Shown piece by piece: positions 55,559-64,000 of a stretch of DNA of 64,000 nt (the first letter of the stretch is position 1; every line of letters begins with the position of its first letter). A model generated the notes under the pieces. It saw only the letters and a list, made by a program, of their open reading frames with translations, had not been told where the DNA came from and ran no database searches. A program made the position numbers and the translations under genes. The DNA is from Narthecium ossifragum (taxonomy: Eukaryota > Streptophyta > Magnoliopsida > Dioscoreales > Nartheciaceae), in NCBI GenBank assembly GCA_963920575.1, contig OY986965.1, forward strand, positions 19,484,957 through 19,548,956, read 5' to 3'.

Positions 55559-57662
55559 TCGATGCATTGAAACCAATCTTGTTCTTAGTTGGGAAAAGAA
55601 TCACTTCATGGTTCAAGAAGGAATCGTGTTAGGTCACATTGTCTCAAAACGTGGTATAGAGGTTGATAGGGCTAAAGTTGAATTAATTTCTAAATTACCT
55701 CCACCGACTTCTGTGCGTCAAATTCACTCTTTTGTAGGTCATGCTGGATTTTACCGTCGTTACATCAAAGATTTTTCTAAAATTTCACGACCCTTATGTG
55801 AATTACTAGCTAAGGATGTTCCCTTTGTCTTCAATGATGCGTGTTTGACTGCTTTCAAGACCATTCGTGATTTACTATCTACCGCACCTATCGTTCATTC
55901 ACCTGATTATTCCCTACCGTTTGAACTAATGTGTGATGCCTCTGATTCGGCCATAGGAGCTGTGTTAGGACAGCGAGTAAACAAACTTCCGCATGTGATT
56001 TATTATACTAGTAAGACTCTCTCTGAATCTCAATTAAATTATACGACTACTGAGAAGGAATTATTAGCAGTAATCTTTGCATTGGAAAAGTTCCGGTCCT
56101 ACCTCCTAGGTTCTAAAATCCTTATCTATACAGATCATGCAGCTCTGTGATATCTTTTAGCTAAAAAGGATGCCAAACCTAGACTGATTTGCTGGATCTT
56201 GCTTTTACAAGAATTTGATCTAGAAATTAGGGATAAGAAGGGTTCAGAAAATGTAGTTGCTGATCACTTGTCTCGCCTACCTTTGGAACATATTCTTGAT
56301 GACACTCATTTTGACACGTCCTTTCCCGATGAGCATCTCTTTCATGTGACCCGTCTTTCGTTGCCTTGGTATGCACATATAGTTAACTATCTTGTTTCCA
56401 GCAAGCTTCCTGACTCTTGGTCTAAAAATACTACAGATAGATTCTTTTCTCAGATTAAATACTATATATGGGAAGACCCTGAGTTATTTAAGCACTGTTC
56501 TGATCAAGTAATCCGTAAGTGTGTGCCTGAATCAGAGGTCCATGATATTCTTAATTTTTGTCATACATATGTATGTGGTGGTCGCTTTTCGGGGAAGAAA
56601 ACCGCTGCAAAAGTCTTGCAGTGTGGTTTCTATTGGCCTACGATTTTTAAGGATGCTCATAATTTTTGCCGCTCATGTTTTAGGTGTCAAAAGACTGTAA
56701 ATATCTCTCGTAGGAATGAGATGCCTCAAACTCCGATCTTAGTTGCCGATATTTTTGACATTTGGGGCATTGATTTAATGGGTCCCTTTCCACCTTCCTT
56801 TGGTTGTCAGTATATCCTTGTAGCTGTTGACTACGTGTCTAAATGGGTAGAAGCTATAGCAACCAAGTCGAATGATCATAAAGTTGTGGTTATATTTCTT
56901 CAAAGTAATATCTTTTCTCGATTTGGTTGTTCTCGTGCGATTATTAGTGATGGTGGTTCTCATTTCAATAATCAACATTTTGCTTCCCTTCTTCGAAAGT
57001 ATTCTATTACTCATAAGGTAGCCACCCCTTATCATCCTCAAACCAGTGGTCAAGTAGAACTGTCTAATAGGGAAATAAAGTGTATCTTAGAGAAAACCGT
57101 TCGCATTGACCACACAGATTGGGCCATAAAGCTAGACGATGCACTGTGGGCTTACAGGATTGCTTATAAAACGCCTATTGGTATGTCCCCATATCGATTA
57201 GTTTTTGGTAAGCCTTGTCATTTACCTGTTGAATTAGAGCATCGAGCTATGTGGGCCATTAAAAAGCTTAATACTGATATCAATGCTGCCACAACACATA
57301 GGAAGCTTAGTTTATGTGAATTTGAGGAAATTCGCAATTAGGCATACTTGAATTCCAAAATTTATAAAGACAAAACAAAAGCTTTTCATGATAAACACAT
57401 TTCTAGAAGGACTTTTGTTGTTGGGCAGAAAGTGTGGCTTTTCAATGCTAAATTGCGCCTTTTCCCTGGTAAATTACGTTCTAGATGGTCTGAGCCTTTT
57501 ATCATAAATAACGTATTCGCACATGGTGCAGTGGAAATCCGCAATCCACACATGAATGAAATTTTCACTGTTAATGGGCACAGATTAAAACATTATGTGG
57601 AGGACATCGTTCACGGTGAGGTTATTGAGTCCGTCGAGCTAACGGATCCATGCTATAATTGA
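55559..57662 (+). pseudogene. pol: Element C pol part 2: RT thumb, RNase H, integrase
   Basis: After B the frame resumes at 'CIETNLVLSWEKNHFMVQEG'. RNase H has 'FELMCDASDSAIGAVLGQ', 'EKELLAVIFALEKFRSYL' and 'ILIYTDHAAL', then a TGA at 56148-56150 where Arg is expected. Integrase has an altered zinc finger (GGRF where GGHF is usual) and a DDE core '[11 protein letters not shown]', '[12 protein letters not shown]', '[17 protein letters not shown]'. A TAG at 57339-57341 follows 'EFEEIRN'; the same frame then continues to 'ESVELTDPCYN' at 57662. Two nonsense codons and the lost zinc-ligand His make it inactive. Confidence 0.92.
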
Positions 57663-57861
57663 TCTTTTTATGGACGTCGAGCGAAGGACGTAAAATTACG
57701 CGCTTTCTGGGAGGCAACCCAATTTTATGATTTTTCCTTACCTTTTTAGAATTGTTTTGATTTTTAGGAATTTTTCCATGATTTTTCCGATTTTTCCTTG
57801 ATTTTCCGTGATTTTTCTTTAAGAATAATCATAATATCTAGAAAATCGAATTTTCTGGAGG

Positions 57862-58075
57862 ACGGTCGACCGTCCCATCGACCGCCAGAGCGTCCGTGAG
57901 GCTCTGTCAAAAATAAAGCTTCTCACGGTCGATGGAAGGATCGACCATCAGTTCCTCAAACATGTAACGTGGGTGACCGTCAGTTTATTGTTCCAAATTA
58001 GTTGGTTCGCAGTCGATCGATCGATCGACTGTCTGATTTTGTTCTCAAAACACCCGCGCCCACGGTCGATCCAAC
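57862..58075. repeat. GGTCGACC-type array in the element C 3' region
   Basis: It includes GACGGTCGACCGTCCCATCG, one shared cassette at 57891-57951, and TCGATCGATCGATCGACTG at about 58013. It lies about 200 bp after pol. Element C thus has one such array in its leader and one after pol. Confidence 0.8.
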
Positions 58076-58778
58076 CTCCTTCTTCCTTCCTCGTCACCGA
58101 CCGCCGGCCGTCGTCACCTCTCCGGCCGCTCCCAGACCCCCAAACCACCTCCAACACCTTCGCCATCTTCTCCTCTACCTCCTCATGGCTTCTTCTTCCC
58201 CCAATTTCGTCTCTTTCGACGCCGGTGAACATCCCCTGTTCCGTCCATCGTCGCCGAGAGCCTCCTCCACCACCCACCATTGCCCTGAAAACAATCCAAA
58301 AGATTCTCCAGGCCGCCATGACTCGTCTGCCACCATCAAAATGTCTGCTTGCTGCCTGAATGGTCGGAACCCAACGCCGGTTAACTCCACATCGCCGACC
58401 GCCGCCGTTTCACCACATACAGACCTCAATCCTTTAATCAAACCCCATAGGAAGCTTCCCAAACTTTCTGTGATGCTTGCTCGATCCTTTCCGTCCTTGA
58501 TTGGAGCTCCGACCGCCGGATTCCAACTCCGGCCATCTACTTCCGCGCCGTCCACCACCGTTCCGTCGCCTGGAGACCACCATTCACCGATCAGACGACA
58601 TGGACGGAATCCTTGGCCTCCCACGATTCCATCCCTACTGGTCCCATCCTCCGACGACGATGTTTCACCGTTGATCATCGCCGGAGAGCTCTCAGCCGTC
58701 CGTTGGCTGATGGATGAGATCCATACGCTTTGCAGCCCGGTTTTCCGATCAGACAGTGTAGATCTTCAATCAGGATAA
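58002..58778 (+). CDS. Proline/serine-rich ORF after element C pol
   Basis: A 258-codon frame spans a GC-rich island (58060-58760) in otherwise AT-rich 3' sequence. It begins inside the palindromic array, so the first ATG is doubtful; an internal ATG at 58185 ('MASSSPNFVSFDAGEHPLFR') is an alternative. The product is rich in Pro, Ser and His with no recognisable domain. The opposite strand is also open over much of the span, so composition may explain the length. It could be host sequence picked up by the element or the decayed remains of an env-position gene. Confidence 0.25.
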   Translation: MVRSRSIDRLSDFVLKTPAPTVDPTSFFLPRHRPPAVVTSPAAPRPPNHLQHLRHLLLYLLMASSSPNFVSFDAGEHPLFRPSSPRASSTTHHCPENNPKDSPGRHDSSATIKMSACCLNGRNPTPVNSTSPTAAVSPHTDLNPLIKPHRKLPKLSVMLARSFPSLIGAPTAGFQLRPSTSAPSTTVPSPGDHHSPIRRHGRNPWPPTIPSLLVPSSDDDVSPLIIAGELSAVRWLMDEIHTLCSPVFRSDSVDLQSG

Positions 58779-59314
58779 TTTTATGGACACAGATTATTTG
58801 GGTGTTGTGTATGGATCATTTAATGTATTTTATTGATTTAATGTCTTTATTTTTAACTTTTGTGGATTGAATGCTTGTATAAGGCTGATATATCATGATA
58901 ATACAAATGAGACTCTACCGAAATTGTTAATAATTTTTATGCATTTCCGTAATTTTTTATATATTTTTCATTCTATCATATTTGATCTTTTGGAAAGGTA
59001 TCTTTTATGGCATGTGGCCTTTGGCACTCATTGAGGGGAGACTTATGACATTCTTATATAGTTCGATCAGGGGGTTATTGTTCAAGTCTTTACATATGTC
59101 TCTAACGTTTTATGGTGATTTCTATGGTTTTATTCTTTTAATCTCTTCTAGAGACATGAATTCATTCAAGGATGACGTATTCATCTTATGGGGGGGTGTG
59201 GTGATCGTCTTTTATGCGAGACAACTACTTATAGCGCGATATTTACGGTGATCTCTACCCTTTTTCCTTGCTTTATTTTTATGACTTAGTGTACTTGAGG
59301 ACAATTACATTCAA

Positions 59315-59327
59315 GTTGGGGGGTAGA
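59315..59327 (+). other. Second polypurine-like tract of element C
   Basis: AAGTTGGGGGGTA lies 1.15 kb upstream of the true tract and shares its AAGTTGGGGGGT core. It follows GAGGACAATTACATTC, while the true tract follows GAGGACTAGCAAAGTG. Confidence 0.5.
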
Positions 59328-59681
59328 TTCTTGGAATTTAATTTTTATTATTATACATCCCTTGAAATATGTCAAAAGGATGAAATTATGATATGATTTG
59401 ACAAAGATGAAGGTTTTAGAAATTTATTTTATGGATTATTTTGAGACTTGTATGCTACATAATAGATAGTAAATTTTGCTATGCATGACACTATTTCTAT
59501 ACTTTAACACTTTTACCATGATTTAAGGATAGCTTGACATATCCTAATGCACATGTTCACTTCCACATGTTAAGGGGTTGATAGTAGATTCTAAGCATGA
59601 TACTATGATAGATTTACAATTCTATGTCATGACACAGAAAATACATGAACACATGCAATTATCTGAGAATGCGGAACAAAA

Positions 59682-59945
59682 GAAAAAAAAAGAATTTTCA
59701 ACTTAGTAACCGGGCAGTGTGCCTAGCCAGCGTGGTGTTCGCGTAAAATGGTTGAATTTCCTAAGAAAAAAAAAGAAAAAATAGATTTTCAACTTAGTAA
59801 CCGGGCAGCGTGCCTAGCCAGCATGGTGTTCGCGTAAAACGGTTGAATTTTTTGAAAAAAAAAGAGAGAAAAGAAGGGTTTCATACTTAGTAACCGGGCA
59901 AGGTGCCTAACAAGGTGTGTTGTTCGCGTAAAACAGTTGAAATTC
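59682..59945. repeat. Three ~91-bp tandem repeats in the element C 3' region
   Basis: CTTAGTAACCGGGCA starts units at 59703, 59793 and 59885. Each continues with GTGCCTA and GTTCGCGTAAAA, and the units are separated by poly-A/G stretches. The units carry no frame. Confidence 0.88.
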
Positions 59946-60456
59946 CTGATGAAAGAATGAATAAAAACATATTTTGCTATGTGATAAGTGGAAGATATGT
60001 GCTTGGATAGGATTGTGATCTTGAATAGTTGAAGTGCTTAGATATAATTGATGCTCTGAAGCATGTGGAACCTCAATCACACACAGGAGTGTTAAAGTTG
60101 TTTTTAATCATGATTAAATATGTTAAAGTGTTGAAAATATGTTATGACATGTTTTGATTTACTATGTTTTTATACGACTATGAGTTAAAGGATGTATTCA
60201 TGGATATGATTTCTATTTCATGCATTAGAGTTGATGAATATTATAGTTGATTTCTAATGATATATTTAAGGGAATGTATTGATGTTTGTGGGTGTCATCC
60301 CTGAAAACCCTCAGAAGACTATAACACCTCCACTGGGGTAACCCAGGGGTTTAAAGGCTTGTTGCACATGCTAAGTGCAATCGTGAGACCTACGAAAGTG
60401 GCTAGTTAGATTTATTGCTTTCTTTTTATATTTTCTTTGCTCGAGGACTAGCAAAG

Positions 60457-60472
60457 TGTAAGTTGGGGGGTG
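60457..60472 (+). other. Polypurine tract of element C
   Basis: GTAAGTTGGGGGGTG directly precedes the 3' LTR start TGATGAGT at 60473. Confidence 0.88.
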
Positions 60473-61888
60473 TGATGAGTCACTAAATATTCATACTTAA
60501 ACCCCGTAATTTTCATTTGTTAGCCCGAGAGTGTTTGTGTTTTGATAGTTTGTTAAGTGATTTCAGGTTTAATGAAGATTCAAGTTAGAAAATACAGAAA
60601 AGGACTAATATGTGGAAATTACGCTGCTCCGCTGTCAGTTTGAAAAAAAAATTCACCAAATTCTCCAGATAAATCCTAAATTCCTGAAATTTGGAGGAAT
60701 TATAAAAGACTTCAAGATGAACAACTTTCATGTTGGACACTTTGCGAGATTCCTGATGGTGTGATAGCAGATTTGAAGAATACATGAAGATACATAAGCT
60801 GGAAGACTGGTCCGTCGACGCTCAGGAGAATATTCGCCAAATATTCCAAATAAGTCCAAATAATGTCAAATCTTCGGGACAGGAAGACTTCCTAATCTAC
60901 ATCTTTCATGTTGATCACATTTCCAAATTCCGGACCGGTTGAACCCAGTCGGGATCGAACCAGGAAATCCGAGTTCACTAGAGGTCTAACTCAACCCTAA
61001 AACCCTAATTCAGAGAATTAAGATATAAAAAGGGTTTTGTGGCTGGAAAACGGGGAGGCCTCCATAGAGAGAAAAAGAGGGATTCAGATTGGAGAAGAAG
61101 ACGGAGATGCGGCGTGGATCCCTAACCTTCTTCATCGAATACATGGATCTCATCCAAAAGATGAGTGGCTAAACTCTATACTTAGGGATCTCATGAAGCT
61201 TTAGTGTAGCTTCTTTGTATTTTCTAATTTGATTCTTGTTATCTTTTCAAAGACATGATCCTATGAATATGGTTTTATTTTATAAAGAGTTGAGGGAACA
61301 GAGTTCCTCGATGTACATTCAGACCTACTTGATTGTTGTGCTTGATGGTAGAGATTCGTATGATGGCTTTTATGTTGCTTTTGTGTATGCCTTTGAGATA
61401 ATCTATGCTAGATGAAGATAGGTTGTACTCAGATTAAGTTCGAAGACAATCTATACTAAGTTTGGATAGGTTATGCCGTAGGGAAACAATCGCATTATTT
61501 TAGGGATTCATGTAAGATTAAGAAGCTGTGAATCCATAATGTCGAGATAAGAAAACAAGAGGATAACTAGAGAATACAGAAAGTGAAACTAAAGTGGATT
61601 GGGTAATCCCTAGGTTTTCTCTCATTGATCTACTTCAATTTCGTTAATCGTTTTCTTAATTAGTTTTAATTAATCAGTTCCTAAACCCCCAAATCAATCC
61701 TTCTTCGCTTTAGGACTAGAGTGTTGAGAGTTAATTCTTATGTTTCTTTGTTAGTCAAAGTTTTCCCTGAGGTCCGACCCCGTATTTCACCATTATTCTA
61801 TCTTATTAATTTAGTGTTGAAAAAAAGGTTTACAAATTTCTAAATTGCGTTTTCTCTCCATTTTAACGATGACGTTTGTGAGCGATCA
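60473..61888 (+). repeat. 3' LTR of element C
   Basis: This 1,416-bp LTR aligns end to end with the 5' LTR, being shorter mainly through a ~20-bp deletion near 60950. It ends GTGAGCGATCA, followed by the near-duplication CTCCA. More differences separate these LTRs than those of B, in line with C being older. Confidence 0.9.
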
Positions 61889-62231
61889 CTCCACCTTAAC
61901 ACCTCCCGCCGCCTCGGGCTTCTTAAGCGCCTTGGGCGGTAGCATCAGCTTCTTCTTCGACGTCGCACTACCCCCGCCTCCTCCACCGCCGTTGTCGGTA
62001 GTGGTTTTATTAGCTCCACGATGCTCGCCCTTCTTCCTTGTGCCGCTTAGGTTCTTGAGCCGCACTTGCGACAGCCGGTTGTCGAAGCTAGGGTTGTCGG
62101 TGGCACTGTCCTCCTTGGTGGTGGTGGATGACTCGAGGTCTGTGCTGGAGTTGGAAGGAAGGTGGTTTTTGGTGAACGGTGGAGTTGGAAGGAAGGTGCT
62201 GGAGTTGGAAGGAAGGTGGACGACTTGGGAT
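61889..62231 (-). pseudogene. Captured gene fragment, segment 1 (N-terminal side)
   Basis: The minus strand is open from about 62231 to the C insertion at 61889. It is Ser/Thr-rich first, then 'SFDNRLSQVRLKNLSGTRKK', a glycine run, and a lysine-rich 'KKKLMLPPKALKKPEA'. A CTTCCTTCCAACTCCAGCA repeat lies near its start. The frame continues into segment 2 at 39392 when element C and one copy of its 5-bp duplication are taken out. The low-complexity basic sequence would suit a plastid transit region and linker, but that is inference. Confidence 0.6.
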
Positions 62232-62299
62232 CGTTAAGCAAGAATACAACCTTCCTATATGGAAAACCAATCACGTGAGCGGTTTTGGGTGAACGGTAA

Positions 62300-62432
62300 C
62301 TAACACCGTCTGATGAGAGGATACAAAATTGATTGACTTTGTAACCTGAGGGTACTAAAGTTACATTTTATAATTAGAGTGTATCAGATTGTAAAAACAT
62401 GAAACTAGAGGGTACTAAAAGCTAATTTCTCC
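62300..62432 (-). repeat. Right terminal inverted repeat of the Mutator-like element
   Basis: Read on the minus strand it starts GGAGAAATTAGCTTTTAG and reaches GGTGTTAG, matching the left arm ending GTGTTAG at 36668. A small difference in arm length reflects indels near the inner end. Confidence 0.85.
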
Positions 62433-62441
62433 TTATTTAAA

Positions 62442-63821
62442 TGTCTTGAGAATCATTTCTGTATCAGAATCTTGAATTAAATTAAAGATTATAATATAGA
62501 CCCCATATCAATTGTCTACATTAGTTGTGTTATTTTATTATACATGCGCCACAGATGGATTGAATAGATTATGAACCCTCACGTCCCAAACCGGATGGAC
62601 ACAGTCTCAGTGAAGAACAGAATATCCGGAAAATAGAGGAGGAAAAGATGCTTAAATCAGGATGAAATCCAAATAAAACCCAATGAAACTTCAATCAGTA
62701 ATCAAACAACCCTAAGAGTATCATATAACAAGAAGAAATAGAAGAACAAACAACCTAATCCACAGATTTAACTTAACGCAAGCTAAACTCAAGCTAAACG
62801 CAAGCCCCGTAGGAAAAAAAACCTACGAAAACACCTCATAGCCACCAAGATGATCGATCCTTTGCAAGAAAGGATCGATCTTCCTAACAACCTGAGAGTT
62901 TCAGCCTGGTCAAGCCCAAAAGAATTGATCCTCCCTCCAGGATGATCGATCATTTTCGCAACCCGGGACCCCGCCCATGCCCGCCAAGCAAAAGATCGAT
63001 CTTCGCCACCGGAAGATCGATCATGCATGGGCCAGCCATGACGCTCCAAGGATGATCGATCATTTCTCAAGAAGAATCGATCTCTATAGGTTCTTCGGCT
63101 AACCGGATAAGGAAAATACCACCGAAAAACTCTACCAAACCCCACAAAACCCTGGGATCTGGTAGTATGAAGGACAATGAGTTCAAAACTGGTATTTGCA
63201 CTGAAAACCAACAAGCATGCATGAAGATCTACTCAAAACAAACACATGCAAGCTCAAAACTCTCAAAACCCGAAAAACCAAGTAGGTAGCATCCCTACCT
63301 AGACTAGGGCAGCTTCAATCCGCGCTGATGAGCCTAGGATCGTTCTCAATCTCCTTCAAAATCTCGCAAGATCTCAAGAACGGCGGATTTCAAAAGGAGA
63401 AAAGAGAAGGGCATTGCATCCGTTTTATAGACGGACGAGCCGACTTATGAATGATTGATCTTTCCTATCGATCCTTCATGACGATGCACTTGACCTTCTG
63501 ACATCATATGATCGATCTTCTTAGCAAGAAAAGATTGATCCTTCTGTGCAGAAAGCTAGACTTGGGCTAGAACACAAGCCCAAGTCCGGATCTTCCGATC
63601 CCGGGTTCACTTAATCGTTCTAAGCAAACATTAACACAAATATGGTCAGTGTGTGCACACGTGGGTGTGAAACAAACCGATAAGGCGCAATTTACCAAAT
63701 TACCCTTGCGGCCCATAAAACAAAGCCAACCACCGGATCGCGCGCTGGATGCGAAACAAGCAAACGAGCCATGGGCCCGACCCAGACTTTCGACCCAGGA
63801 GTAGAGGGATAGGTTTTCACA
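62442..63821. mobile_element. G1-like LTR pieces right of the Mutator-like element
   Basis: 62442 to about 62560 continues the plus-strand G1-3 host. From there to 63821 the plus strand is the reverse complement of a G1 LTR 5' half, ending GGGATAGGTTTTCACA (a degraded TGTGAGGACC start on the minus strand). It holds GATCGATC pairs at 62850-63080 and 63450-63540. A 141-codon frame across them (62789-63214, minus) is a repeat product. The junction near 62560 is not resolved. Confidence 0.55.
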
Positions 63822-64000
63822 ACTATTGTTGTTTTCATCTCTTTCAGTGTGACGTAGAGTAAAACCATACTGAGCTTATCGCTCACTCCTGTCCGGGACG
63901 TTTTGTAGGTGCATGCGTCAGCTCTCCTTCTATAAGACCAGCTGGACATGCTTTTGGTGGCGCAATGACTTGAGGAGGCGTTCGAGGATCCTGAGGTGTT
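63822..64000 (+). mobile_element. G1-like LTR fragment at the window edge
   Basis: It aligns with 36345-36525 (GTGACGTAGA, CTCACTCCT, then GCGTCAGCTCT and GCTTTTGGTGGCGC), the U5 half of a plus-strand G1-like LTR. It is cut by the window end. Confidence 0.6.

Larger units (their letters stand above)
39393..61888 (+). mobile_element. Athila-like element C, with element B nested in pol
   Basis: LTRs at 39393-40828 and 60473-61888 flank a tRNA-Asp primer site, gag, pol and a long 3' region. Flanking 5-mers are GTCCA (39388-39392) and CTCCA (61889-61893), one mismatch apart. Excluding B, the element is about 12.0 kb. Both gag and pol contain stops, so it is defective. It lies inside the captured gene of the Mutator-like element. 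Confidence 0.9.
36547..62432. mobile_element. Mutator-like element carrying a captured gene fragment
   Basis: The ends GGACAATTTAGCTTTTAG and, inverted, GGAGAAATTAGCTTTTAG head inverted repeats of about 120-130 bp. The exact 9-bp duplication TTATTTAAA flanks them (36538-36546 and 62433-62441). Both features are typical of Mutator-like elements. Without the later insertions D and C (with B inside C) the element is about 980 bp: 36547-36899, 39309-39392 and 61894-62432. It has no MURA transposase and holds gene-like sequence, so it fits the Pack-MULE description. Confidence 0.88.

Noticed and set aside
62047..62274. 75-codon minus frame with 'TFLPTPA' repeats
   Set aside because: It is a different frame from the one that continues across the captured segments, and stems from a CTTCCTTCCAACTCCAGCA repeat.

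Overview
The window is plant nuclear DNA made almost entirely of transposable elements inserted into one another. No conventional host gene, tRNA, rRNA or CRISPR array was found. The case for a flowering plant is: Ty3/gypsy elements primed by tRNA-Asp (Athila/Tat type) and by initiator tRNA-Met (chromovirus type), SIRE-like Ty1/copia pieces with an extra ORF before the 3' LTR, a two-gene PIF/Harbinger element, a Helitron with a CTAG end, and a Mutator-like element with a 9-bp target duplication. I cannot name the species.

Left half (1-22,624). A SIRE-like copia element on the minus strand (1-1653) sits in the 3' end of an Athila-like element (A, 1654-4461). A sits in the 5' LTR of a chromovirus-like gypsy element (G1-1, 4462-20360). 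G1-1 also carries a 4.2-kb Helitron in its 5' LTR, a solo LTR (S1) in pol and a second solo LTR (S2) in its 3' LTR. G1-1 itself lies in the LTR of another copia element (20361-22624), which keeps an env-position ORF.

Middle (22,625-36,546). This is a patchwork of G1-like LTR pieces in both orientations, a third copia LTR piece, a solo LTR of the Athila-C-like family (E, 27077-28454) and solo LTR S3 (29843-36257). S3 was split by a 4,981-bp PIF/Harbinger element with a truncated DDE transposase and a Myb/SANT-like partner gene.

Right half (36,547-62,432). A Mutator-like element with ~120-130-bp terminal inverted repeats and an exact 9-bp target duplication carries a captured gene fragment. 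That fragment was later split by a solo G1 LTR (D) and by a full Athila-like element (C, 39393-61888). C's pol was in turn split by a younger, almost intact Athila-like element (B, 45079-55558). The window closes in more G1-like LTR pieces.

Most interesting observations. (1) LTR families from different superfamilies carry the same short palindromic arrays upstream of their TATA boxes (GGTCGACC, CCGATCGATCGG or GGATCGATCC type). A ~60-bp cassette within these arrays recurs in copia, gypsy and Athila-like elements, and copies of one solo LTR family carry different array types at the same position. This looks like exchange of promoter modules between unrelated retrotransposons. (2) The captured gene in the Mutator-like element reads as one frame on the minus strand once two later insertions are removed at their target duplications; it contains an LHC-like 'ERLNG' helix motif. 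Boundaries marked as exact rest on TG...CA or TIR ends plus target duplications read directly; family names for LTR-only pieces are inference.
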